Notes: a model not told the origin generated them from the sequence alone. A stretch of DNA of 7,666 nucleotides from JAUUZT01 sp964654015 (GCA_964654015.1 CAZZHQ010000116.1:1-7666), one strand, 5' to 3'. Shown: positions 1 through 6,006, counted from the stretch's first letter. Translations and numbers: made by a program.

Positions 1-118
1 TTGCTTTTCCTTCCTGATAGTCAGCAACTAAGATTTCTTTTACATCAGAACATTCGCTTAGATCCCGTATTGTGGTGCGAGCCATTGCTCCACCACCACC
101 GATGACGGCAATCTTCAT
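1..118 (-). CDS. Saccharopine dehydrogenase-like NAD(P)-binding protein (N-terminal part, runs off left edge)
   Basis: Only the first 39 residues are inside the window. They begin MKIAVIGGGGAMA and continue through a helix to a second strand ending ILVADYQ. This is a Rossmann beta-alpha-beta unit: the glycine-rich loop is GGGGAMA, and the Asp near the end of the second strand would bind the nucleotide ribose. The pattern fits the NAD(P)-binding domain of saccharopine dehydrogenase or lysine dehydrogenase-type enzymes, which act on amino acids with C-N bonds. The ATG at 118 has an AGGAG SD at 130-126, 19 nt after the upstream permease stop, so it is probably the last visible gene of the operon. 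In this setting it could oxidise or rearrange the demethylated product of the methyltransferase; that role is inference. Other Rossmann oxidoreductases cannot be excluded from 39 residues. Confidence 0.72.
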   Translation of the reverse strand, partial: MKIAVIGGGGAMARTTIRDLSECSDVKEILVADYQEGKA

Positions 119-137
119 TTTTCTACTCCTTTTCCCC

Positions 138-1466
138 TCACCAAGTTGGTGCTACCCCTCCTATCATCATGCTGGGCAGCCATGTCGCCAGCATAGGAAA
201 CACCATAACTAAGCCTAGACCAATTATCTGAAGTATGATAAAGGGGATGATAGAACGGTAGATTTGCCCCATGGTTATACTCTCAGGAGCCACCCCCCTC
301 ATATAGAACAGGGCGTATCCAAAGGGTGGCGAAAGGTAAGCTATCTGCAGATTGATAATGAAAAGGATCCCAAACCACAAAGGGTTGAAGCCTAGGGCGA
401 GGACTATGGGGGTGTAAATAGGGCCGGCAATCATGAGGATGGCGACGTCATCCATGACCATTCCCAAAAAGATTAAACTAATCTGCATTGCTATTATTAC
501 TACCCAGCGGTTTATCTCCATGTCTAGCAGTCCCAGAAGCAGATCAGCACCCCCTATAGCGAAGAAAACGCGGCTGAATACTGAGGCTCCAAGCACTACC
601 CACATAACCATGCCCGACAGGCGAAACGTATAGTAAGCTGAAGCTCTTAAAAATCTCCAAGTGAGCCTGCGATGGATAGCAGCCGCTATTATTACCGCTA
701 CACAACCCACACTAGCTGCCTCAGTGGGGGTGGCAACCCCCAAATATATTGACCCTAAGACAGAAAGGATAATGAGAATAGGCAGCACCACTGCCCTCAG
801 GCCGGCAACCTTCTCCTTAAAACTGCCCCGTTCCTCAGGTGGTAGGGCTGGGGCTATCTGCGGCTGTAAATAACTCCTTATAGCTATATAACTGATATAG
901 AAGAAGGAAAGGACGAGCCCAGGGAAGACCCCTCCCATGAACAATTGTCCTACCGACTGTCTGGAGATAAGACCGTAAATCATCATTACTATTGACGGAG
1001 GGATGAGTGCCCCCAGAGACCCTCCAGCCATGATTGACCCCGTGATTAGCTCGGTCCGGTAATTGCGCTTCTGCATAGAGGGGATGGCTATAATCCCCAT
1101 GGTAACCACCCCGGCAGCGACGACTCCACACATAGCTGCCATTACAGTGCAGATTAAGACCGTGCCAATTGCTAGGCCGCCTTTTACTGGACCCATCCAG
1201 CGGTACATCGTTTTATAGAGGTCATCAGCTATACCTGACTCTGATAGAAGGCTTCCCATAAAGATAAACAGAGGAATAGCCGTCAGGACGAAGGACAGCA
1301 TTACCCCATAAGCAGCCTGAGTGACTAGGAACATGCTTCCAGGGCCAAAGAACACAATGCCCATCACCATGGCCACACCCCCCAGCCCAAAGCATAGAGG
1401 AAGCCCGGAGGCGAAGCTTAGCAGCAGAATACCAAAGCTGATTGCGGCAATCAGTCCCAGGTTCAC
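138..1466 (-). CDS. dctM: TRAP transporter large permease subunit (DctM-like)
   Basis: This 442-residue, strongly hydrophobic protein has about a dozen predicted membrane segments, which is the normal size and topology of the TRAP large subunit. That subunit is the ion-coupled channel moving substrate from the receptor protein across the cytoplasmic membrane. Family signatures include AIPLFIFMGSLLSESG near residues 63-78 and GSLGALIPPSIVMMIYG near 149-165, followed by the FMGGVFPGLVLS stretch. The start is GTG at 1466, overlapping the small-subunit stop as GTGA, with an AAGGAG SD six bases upstream; this implies translational coupling. The stop is TGA at 140-138. Gene order P-Q-M is the usual one. 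The substrate cannot be read from this subunit. Confidence 0.95.
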   Translation of the reverse strand: MNLGLIAAISFGILLLSFASGLPLCFGLGGVAMVMGIVFFGPGSMFLVTQAAYGVMLSFVLTAIPLFIFMGSLLSESGIADDLYKTMYRWMGPVKGGLAIGTVLICTVMAAMCGVVAAGVVTMGIIAIPSMQKRNYRTELITGSIMAGGSLGALIPPSIVMMIYGLISRQSVGQLFMGGVFPGLVLSFFYISYIAIRSYLQPQIAPALPPEERGSFKEKVAGLRAVVLPILIILSVLGSIYLGVATPTEAASVGCVAVIIAAAIHRRLTWRFLRASAYYTFRLSGMVMWVVLGASVFSRVFFAIGGADLLLGLLDMEINRWVVIIAMQISLIFLGMVMDDVAILMIAGPIYTPIVLALGFNPLWFGILFIINLQIAYLSPPFGYALFYMRGVAPESITMGQIYRSIIPFIILQIIGLGLVMVFPMLATWLPSMMIGGVAPTW

Positions 1467-1975
1467 GGCAGCTCCTTGCCGCTGACAGCATAAAAGAGGT
1501 CACGGGTGAACTTAGCTATCCCTTGAAGCAGCAACAGAGCTGCAGCTATGGGAACCATCAACTTGAATGGCCACAGGACTACGCGCCATGCTGCTATAAC
1601 GGTTTCTTGGAGTTGCCATGAATCCACAAAACCAAGAATACCCTGCCATAGGAGGATGATAATAAAGAGGAAGAAAAGCCCAGCGGTAATCACATCCAAA
1701 GTTGCCTGCGTGCGGCCAGAGAATCGCAGGTAAATTATGTCTATCCTTACATGTGCCCTGTGAAGAAGGCAATATCCCGCTGCTAGTAGACCAAAGGCAG
1801 CGCACATATAAAGGCTTGTATGATGAGCCCAGAAGATTGGGGCGTTGAAAAAATACCTCATTACCACACCAATTACCATCACCCCAACTACAGCAAAAAT
1901 CAGCTTACTGGCTATCTTGCCTGTCCATTCGCTGACGGCGTCAATAACTGTGCAAACACTAGCCAGTTCCTTCAC
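1463..1975 (-). CDS. dctQ: TRAP transporter small membrane subunit (DctQ-like)
   Basis: This 170-residue protein has four hydrophobic segments (about residues 25-43, 49-70, 90-113 and 129-152), as expected for the TRAP small subunit that pairs with the large permease. The family-typical stretch around residues 72-81 contains HVRIDIIY. The frame could be extended 16 codons to a TTG at 2023, or started at an ATG at 1996. Both of those lie inside a large hairpin and lack an SD. The GTG at 1975 has AGGGGAG six bases upstream and is chosen. The usual Trp-x-x-Glu motif after the first helix reads WAHHT here, so the acidic residue seen in many members is not visible. The TGA stop overlaps the next gene's GTG. 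Confidence 0.88.
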   Translation of the reverse strand: MKELASVCTVIDAVSEWTGKIASKLIFAVVGVMVIGVVMRYFFNAPIFWAHHTSLYMCAAFGLLAAGYCLLHRAHVRIDIIYLRFSGRTQATLDVITAGLFFLFIIILLWQGILGFVDSWQLQETVIAAWRVVLWPFKLMVPIAAALLLLQGIAKFTRDLFYAVSGKELP

Positions 1976-1990
1976 AGCAATCTCCCCTTT

Positions 1991-2022
1991 TGGCATGGCA
2001 GAGCATATGCCCTGCCATGCCA
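1991..2022 (-). promoter_or_regulatory. Large intercistronic stem-loop between the receptor and membrane-subunit genes
   Basis: The arms TGGCATGGCAG (1991-2001) and CTGCCATGCCA (2012-2022) are perfect reverse complements. The ten bases between them contain the palindrome GCATATGC centred on the same point. The 32-nt block therefore pairs over its whole length except one position, which is A/C on the plus strand but G-U in the minus-strand mRNA. The stem ends directly against the AAAAGGGGAG SD of the small-subunit gene. There is no T-run, so it does not look like an intrinsic terminator. A likely role is protecting the receptor mRNA 3' end and lowering translation of the membrane subunits; this is inference from its position. 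Confidence 0.7.
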
Positions 2023-2033
2023 ATAATTATTGG
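2020..2033. repeat. Perfect 14-bp AT-rich palindrome overlapping the hairpin
   Basis: CCAATAATTATTGG is its own reverse complement. It shares three bases with the base of the neighbouring stem-loop, so the two structures could compete in RNA. It could equally be a DNA operator. No promoter is evident next to it. Confidence 0.4.
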
Positions 2034-2070
2034 TTAGTATGCCTCCATTTTATCTAGTGCCATACTCTGA

Positions 2071-3162
2071 TTAGTAACCCAAGAATTTCATGTAATCATT
2101 TGTCAAATTTACGAACTTGGTGCCATAGCCGGTGGGATCCTTAGCCCCCATCTCATCCCATATTCCATACGCTATTTCACGCATCTTTACCACATCCTCG
2201 GGTGGGAGCGTTACAAATTCAACTCCTGCCGTTTCCATAATCTCACGGCCTTTTTGATCTCCATACATGTATTTCTGGTTACAGAGTATAGAGGCATCCA
2301 TCGCCGCTGAGGTAACGATAGCCTGGAGGTCCTCGGGCAAGGCGTTCCAAGAATCCAAATTGACAAAGCATGAAATCATAAAGTTAGGCATCAGCATGGG
2401 CAAGATTACATAGTCAGCCACCTCATAAAGCTTTAAGTCAACCTCCTCTGAGATAGAAGGGTTACCCACTGCCTCAATAACGCCTGTCGACAATGCCGTA
2501 TAGAGCTCAGCGAAAGGTACCCAAATCACTGTAGCCCCCAATTTCTCTAGCATGGTGGCATGAGAACCATAAGCCCTAGCCTTTACCCCTTTAATATCCT
2601 CTATGCTCCTGATCTCCTTCTGCGACATCAGGAGAGGTAGCTCACTCCCTATCTGAGGAGGTAGAAGATGCAAATTGTGTGGGAGGTAAGCCTCCTGCGC
2701 AAGTTCGTAGGCTCCTCTCTGGTACCACAAGATATAGTGCTCGATGAGGTTAGGCAAGCCCATAGGTAGATTGTATTCAACCTCATTGAATGGAAGTTCA
2801 CCCACGTGGTAGCCACAGCTAGTAGCCATATCCAGCGTTCCTGATTTTGTCGCCCCGAAAAGTTCATCCGACTCTATAAGCTCCCCTACCCCGTAAAACT
2901 TGAAGGTGAGCCGGCCGCCGGACGCAGCTTCAATAGTATCAATGAAGGGACGATCTATCTCGTCGCAGGGAAACATCCCCCGCGATGCCCAGGCACTGAA
3001 TTTCCACTCATAAACCTCTTCTGCTGGTGGCGGCGAAGGAGTCGGTGTTGGCGTCAGTGTTGGTGTCGGAGTCGGTGTTGGTGTCGGTGCCGCACACGCT
3101 GCCAGTAGAGGCAGCGCCACCAATACTCCGATTACAGTCAAAACTGCTAGTTTCCGTTTCAT
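2071..3162 (-). CDS. dctP: TRAP transporter substrate-binding lipoprotein (DctP family)
   Basis: This 363-residue extracytoplasmic receptor captures substrate for the TRAP permease. The N-terminus is a lipoprotein signal: basic MKRK, a hydrophobic core, then the lipobox LAAC with the lipidated Cys at residue 23. A Thr-Pro linker (about residues 26-46) leads to the mature domain, which begins YEWKFSAWAS. DctP features follow: SGGRLTFKFYG near 81-91, KARAYGSHATMLEKLGA near 194-210, and FAELYTALSTGVIEAVGNP near 217-235. Arg196 aligns with the arginine that binds the substrate carboxylate in TRAP receptors, so an anionic ligand is expected. The ATG at 3162 has a GGAGG SD. Lipid anchoring suggests a monoderm or Chloroflexota-type envelope. 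The exact ligand is unknown. Confidence 0.94.
   Translation of the reverse strand: MKRKLAVLTVIGVLVALPLLAACAAPTPTPTPTPTLTPTPTPSPPPAEEVYEWKFSAWASRGMFPCDEIDRPFIDTIEAASGGRLTFKFYGVGELIESDELFGATKSGTLDMATSCGYHVGELPFNEVEYNLPMGLPNLIEHYILWYQRGAYELAQEAYLPHNLHLLPPQIGSELPLLMSQKEIRSIEDIKGVKARAYGSHATMLEKLGATVIWVPFAELYTALSTGVIEAVGNPSISEEVDLKLYEVADYVILPMLMPNFMISCFVNLDSWNALPEDLQAIVTSAAMDASILCNQKYMYGDQKGREIMETAGVEFVTLPPEDVVKMREIAYGIWDEMGAKDPTGYGTKFVNLTNDYMKFLGY
3025..3087 (-). repeat. Thr-Pro codon repeat encoding the lipoprotein linker
   Basis: This is a degenerate six-base repeat of CCN-ACN codons within the receptor gene. The longer unit CCAACACCGACTCC occurs twice. It encodes alternating Pro and Thr residues that space the receptor domain from its lipid anchor. 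Such linkers are common in Chloroflexota lipoproteins and prone to length change. Confidence 0.8.
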
Positions 3163-3250
3163 ATTTTCCTCCAGAACATATTTTGTTTGCCTGACTCCTT
3201 TGCTTCTTACATTTCTCCCTCCTTTGTTTAACTCTTACTTGCAAAATAGC

Positions 3251-3268
3251 CAATTCCTCGTCAATTCC
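3251..3268. repeat. CAATTCC direct repeat, 11-bp period, upstream of the receptor gene
   Basis: CAATTCC occurs at 3251-3257 and 3262-3268, one helical turn apart, in the 138-bp gap before the receptor gene. It might be a protein-binding site. I see no convincing -35/-10 pair in this gap, so support for an internal promoter is weak. The same gap holds an AAAGGAGGGAG SD followed by ATG-TAA at 3212-3207, which encodes nothing. Confidence 0.25.
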
Positions 3269-3300
3269 AAAAAATTCTCCCCTTAAAATCAACTTTATAG

Positions 3301-4668
3301 CTAGTATTTGAACTTCAATCCGTAGCCAGCAAACTCCTTCTTAGTTCTTCTATATAACTCTATACACTCGCTACTCGGCTCTAGAGTCTTTATATCATAA
3401 CACTCCTGATACTTCTTACCCTTGGGAGGATTATCTAGATTATTTTCATACTTGGGTAAAAGTCTATTTACTATCTCGTTTGCCTCAGTTCTCTTCATTC
3501 CAATTACTGCATGAGCAACTTCTGAGGCCCATAAGGGTTCCATAGGGGTAATATGGTCTATGAGAACATTCTTAGCGGCGCTACCAGCTTCGATAGAACC
3601 TCCCGAAACTATGCAGGTAATTACCTGAGATGCAGTTTCATAAAAGTTCATCTCAGTCATTGGTCCTGCAGCTATAATAGGAATAGTAAATAATGGGAAA
3701 TGACTATTTCTGCTAATTGCCTGGTTACTCACACTTATCGCCCACAAAGTGTTTCTTCCCGTACTGCAAGAATACTTAGAATGGATGGGGAAAGAGTCTT
3801 GGCATGCCCCACGGTACACAAGTATTGATTGGATGTGATAAGCCGCATTAGTCACCGCCACTCCTTCTGGTCCACCACAATACCCACCTAGCATAGGAGA
3901 AGTTTCGGCAACTACACGACCACCTAAGCTTAATACATAGGCAATCTCATTTAATCTCTCAAAATTAATTTTCATCTCAGCCATTGACCCGATAAGCCAG
4001 CCATCAGAAGGCCTCAGTCCAAACTGACTTCCAGCAATCTTGGCTGCAGCTGACCCTACTGAGATGGAATTCATAATAGGTAAGCCAGGTCTTCCCACCC
4101 GTCTAAGCCCTTCCCTAGCTAAAGTGACAGTTTCGATAGCACTCATTACCTCTAAAGGAGAACCGGCACGGATTGGAATACCATTCAACGTGGCAATGGT
4201 CGGAGTGGTTATTGAATTTGCAAGAGGAATTAAACCGTAGCCCTGTATAAGACTTAAAAATATCTCCCCACAAGAAACGATTGCGCCAGTGGCTCCGAGG
4301 AAACACCAGGGAGGGATATCACTCTCGGGCTTGCGTGCCACCAACGCCTTCGCCTCCTTTCCCTCTCCAAATACAGGAGCTGATGGAGCCATCACCAATG
4401 CTTCCTCAATCTCTTCCTGGGTAAACCTTATAATACGCTCGGTATCAGCGCAATATGTCCCTACATTAGTATAAAACTCCACCCCGGCTTTAAATACCCG
4501 GTCTGCTAAATCATTATCGGAGGGGATAGGATTTTTTGGGTCGCACTTAATTTCGTATTTCTTTATCACCTCCTTTAACCTTGGGACAAAGACCTTTAAA
4601 TCGAAATCCTTCTCAGAACAAAAGGGTCCCTTCAACGCTCGATCAATAACCTCCATAAAACTGACCAT
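3301..4668 (-). CDS. MtmB-family corrinoid methyltransferase lacking pyrrolysine
   Basis: This 455-residue soluble enzyme matches the monomethylamine methyltransferase MtmB (about 458 residues in methanogens) from end to end. I compared it with MtmB from memory. Shared anchors are FKAG near 59-62, YC-DT-RI near 72-80, GRPG at 192-195, GGYCGG near 261-266, AGP-TEM near 334-340, and YQECYDIKT near 420-428. The family transfers a methyl group from an amine to the Co(I) corrinoid of a partner protein. In MtmB the residue four after GRPG is pyrrolysine, encoded by TAG; here it is Met199 (ATG at 4074-4072), and the frame has no internal TAG. The ATG at 4668 has an AAAGGAGGAG SD, 10 nt after the corrinoid-protein stop. 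The gene ends TAG, with TAA two codons later. The substrate is unknown, probably not free methylamine. A pipeline might label it generically as MtmB or MttB. Confidence 0.88.
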   Translation of the reverse strand: MVSFMEVIDRALKGPFCSEKDFDLKVFVPRLKEVIKKYEIKCDPKNPIPSDNDLADRVFKAGVEFYTNVGTYCADTERIIRFTQEEIEEALVMAPSAPVFGEGKEAKALVARKPESDIPPWCFLGATGAIVSCGEIFLSLIQGYGLIPLANSITTPTIATLNGIPIRAGSPLEVMSAIETVTLAREGLRRVGRPGLPIMNSISVGSAAAKIAGSQFGLRPSDGWLIGSMAEMKINFERLNEIAYVLSLGGRVVAETSPMLGGYCGGPEGVAVTNAAYHIQSILVYRGACQDSFPIHSKYSCSTGRNTLWAISVSNQAISRNSHFPLFTIPIIAAGPMTEMNFYETASQVITCIVSGGSIEAGSAAKNVLIDHITPMEPLWASEVAHAVIGMKRTEANEIVNRLLPKYENNLDNPPKGKKYQECYDIKTLEPSSECIELYRRTKKEFAGYGLKFKY

Positions 4669-4678
4669 TTCTCCTCCT

Positions 4679-5341
4679 TTAAGCTATGCTCTTTTTGGCT
4701 ACAAGCTCTAAGGCAAGAGAGACCGCTCTTTCAGCCGTTTCTCCATAGCCATCAGCTCCAATCTCATCAGCCCAGTCTTGAGATGTAGGAGCACCCCCTA
4801 TCAAAATAGTATACTTATCCCTTTCTCCCATTTCTTTTAAAATGTCTATAACATCTTTTTGGGTTGGCATAGTAGTGGTTAAAAGAGATGACAGCCCTAT
4901 AATATCTGCTTTAACCTTTCTTGCTTCTTCAATGAAAGTAGAAGTAGCTACACCCACGCCCAAGTTATGGACGGTGAATCCTGCTGTTTCTAGGAGCATG
5001 CCTACAATATCTTTCCCTATGGCATGAATATCCCCTTTCACCGTGCCTATTACCACCGTCCCTCGCTTCACCTTATCTAAACCCTCCGCTGAGATGTGAG
5101 GTTTCAATATCTCCATCACCGAATCAAAGACATCTGCCGCCATTATCATCTCAGGTAAATAAATCTCAGAGTTATTAAACATCTCCCCTATAACCTTCAT
5201 CCCTTTAGACAGTCCTTTTTCGATGCCTTCAATGGGGTCAATTTTCTCCTCAATAAGCTTAGTCCCAGCTCTTATTCCTTTCTCTTCATCCAGGTCTACA
5301 ACAGCCCTAAGCAAATCCTCGAATATTTCCTCTTTTTTCAT
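4679..5341 (-). CDS. Cobalamin-binding (corrinoid) methyl-carrier protein, MtmC/MtbC type
   Basis: This 220-residue protein has the standard two-domain form. A helical cap domain (about residues 1-85) contains LSKGMKVIGEMF and YLPEMIMAADVF. A Rossmann-like B12 domain follows, with DIHAIG at 104-109 (Asp-x-His-x-x-Gly; His106 is the lower cobalt ligand), GLSSLLTTTM near 149-158 and IGGAPTSQ near 181-188. The protein carries the methyl group on cobalt between the substrate methyltransferase and a second methyltransferase. The frame could extend seven codons to a TTG at 5362, but those codons contain the SD (GAGGAGG) of the ATG at 5341, which is taken as the start. It is the first gene of the operon, 10 nt before its likely methyltransferase partner. 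It could be named MtmC, MtbC or MttC; sequence alone does not fix the substrate. Confidence 0.94.
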   Translation of the reverse strand: MKKEEIFEDLLRAVVDLDEEKGIRAGTKLIEEKIDPIEGIEKGLSKGMKVIGEMFNNSEIYLPEMIMAADVFDSVMEILKPHISAEGLDKVKRGTVVIGTVKGDIHAIGKDIVGMLLETAGFTVHNLGVGVATSTFIEEARKVKADIIGLSSLLTTTMPTQKDVIDILKEMGERDKYTILIGGAPTSQDWADEIGADGYGETAERAVSLALELVAKKSIA

Positions 5342-5529
5342 GTGAGCTTCCTCCTCTTTCAATAGATTTTTAGCCTCGGTATCTAACTACCTCATTTCTC
5401 ATCCCCCTTCTGCGTCTCCCCGCTTACTCTTCACAATCTCCTTGGTCTTCCCGAGCCACTGTAGTCAAAGTATCTGAACCCCGCTCGGATACTCTATTGA
5501 GCAAGGCACATTACCTATTATGACATCAT
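5342..5529 (-). promoter_or_regulatory. Long 5' leader of the methyltransferase-TRAP operon
   Basis: If the 5563-5536 promoter is used, transcription starts near 5529 and leaves about 190 untranslated bases, unusually long. In the leader RNA, CCGAGC (5488-5483) can pair with GCTCGG (5456-5451). AGTATC (5493-5488) can pair with GATACT (5474-5469); that pairing conflicts with or knots the first. A further CCGAG lies at 5379-5375, just before the SD, and could compete for CTCGG. There is no T-run and no recognisable known riboswitch core. A structured regulatory leader is possible but unproven. Confidence 0.35.
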
Positions 5530-5535
5530 ATTGTA

Positions 5536-5563
5536 ATCATAGCACCTTTTTGGGATATGTCAA
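5536..5563 (-). promoter_or_regulatory. Sigma-70-type promoter of the methyltransferase-TRAP operon
   Basis: On the minus strand TTGACA (5563-5558) is separated by 16 bp from TATGAT (5541-5536). The -35 is a perfect consensus match and the -10 differs from consensus at one base. It points at the corrinoid-protein gene. An inverted repeat sits directly upstream of the -35. Confidence 0.75.
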
Positions 5564-5565
5564 CC

Positions 5566-5606
5566 CCATTATTTGCCTTTTTCCTCACAGTTCAGACAAA
5601 TAATGG
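5566..5606. promoter_or_regulatory. Inverted repeat next to the operon -35: candidate operator
   Basis: CCATTATTTG (5566-5575) and CAAATAATGG (5597-5606) are perfect 10-bp reverse complements separated by 21 bp. Their centres are 31 bp apart, about three helical turns, which places both arms on one DNA face. The near arm ends three bases from the -35, at about -37 to -46, and the far arm lies at about -68 to -77. These are typical activator positions. The tandem Lrp-like regulator encoded divergently is the obvious candidate ligand; this is inference. Confidence 0.55.
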
Positions 5607-5633
5607 TAAATGGAAAGAGATAGCCGTCCAACA

Positions 5634-5692
5634 GTTCATTTATTTTTCTCCTTTTAGGTTTTCTATTCGACTATAAAGAAAGGTAAATGAAC
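5634..5692. repeat. Long 16-bp imperfect inverted repeat in the divergent region
   Basis: The left arm GTTCATTTATTTTTCT (5634-5649) pairs with AGAAAGGTAAATGAAC (5677-5692) at 14 of 16 positions as DNA. The two remaining pairs are G-U in plus-strand RNA. The outer nine bases match perfectly. The loop is 27 nt, the arm centres are 43 bp apart, and there is no T-run, so it is not an obvious terminator. GGTAAATG in the right arm also occurs at 5605-5612. Together with the 5566-5606 repeat this suggests a family of AT-rich half-sites for one regulator. Confidence 0.45.
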
Positions 5693-5812
5693 CTCTACTG
5701 GCGGGAAAATCGTGAACGGGCGCCCAAGTTTTCAGATAACCTCCATCTCCAATTTTAAATCGAGCAAAGATTGGGAGTTCCTAAGATGCGACAACACTGT
5801 GAAATTCTAAAG

Positions 5813-5968
5813 TTACCTAATATGAAACACTAGTATAACAGCAATTAAAGCTACCGCCCCTAAAGTAAGGAAGATAACAAAGGCCCGGTGACGGGTGTTT
5901 ACAATACCCCTGTTTGTCTGTTGCCATAGGACAGTGACCTACATCTTGAAAACAGGTTCAGCTTGCAT
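5813..5968 (-). other. Possible small membrane-protein reading frame broken by an in-frame TAG
   Basis: From ATG at 5968 (weak SD AGGA, seven bases upstream) nine codons lead to TAG at 5941-5939. The same frame then stays open for 41 codons to TAA. The second part has a basic segment (NTRHR), then about 23 hydrophobic residues (AFVIFLTLGAVALIAVILVF), then HIR: a plausible single-pass membrane helix with positive residues on both flanks. No ATG, GTG or TTG follows the TAG before the helix. It may be a degraded gene, a chance frame, or very speculatively a read-through product. TAG also ends the methyltransferase and regulator genes here, which suggests TAG is an ordinary stop in this genome. 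I do not recognise the protein. Confidence 0.25.
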
Positions 5969-5976
5969 CTTAGTAT
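5946..5976 (+). promoter_or_regulatory. Weak possible promoter ahead of the 39-codon ORF
   Basis: TTGAAA (5946-5951) and TAGTAT (5971-5976) are separated by 19 bp, longer than ideal. Initiation would fall near 5983, about ten bases before the SD of the small ORF at 6007. Confidence 0.22.
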
Positions 5977-6006
5977 CCTGTAGAACTAGAAAGAGAGGAG
6001 GGCAAT

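Noticed and set aside
1225..1503. 92-codon minus-strand frame across the small/large subunit junction
   Set aside because: It is an out-of-frame shadow of the two TRAP genes with no family features or SD.
1976..2023. Longer small TRAP subunit starting at TTG 2023 or ATG 1996
   Set aside because: Both starts lie in a stable hairpin and lack an SD, whereas GTG 1975 has AGGGGAG six bases before it.
3008..3292. 94-codon minus-strand frame overlapping the receptor start
   Set aside because: Its second half is the repeat-rich lipoprotein region read out of frame, and the receptor's own start has the better SD.
3301..4668. Calling the methyltransferase an MttB (trimethylamine or betaine) family member
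   Set aside because: The length, GRPG region, AGP-TEM and C-terminal YQECYDIKT pattern match MtmB rather than MttB. A profile search would settle it.
5342..5362. Seven-codon N-terminal extension of the corrinoid protein from TTG 5362
   Set aside because: Those codons contain the SD for ATG 5341, which gives the normal family length.
5430..5500. Cobalamin riboswitch in the operon leader
   Set aside because: Only a weak B12-box-like string is present; the conserved core segments and their order are not visible.
5786..5833. 15-codon plus-strand ORF after GGGAG
   Set aside because: It is very short, has no recognisable features, and overlaps the other strand's hydrophobic frame; it is compatible with chance.
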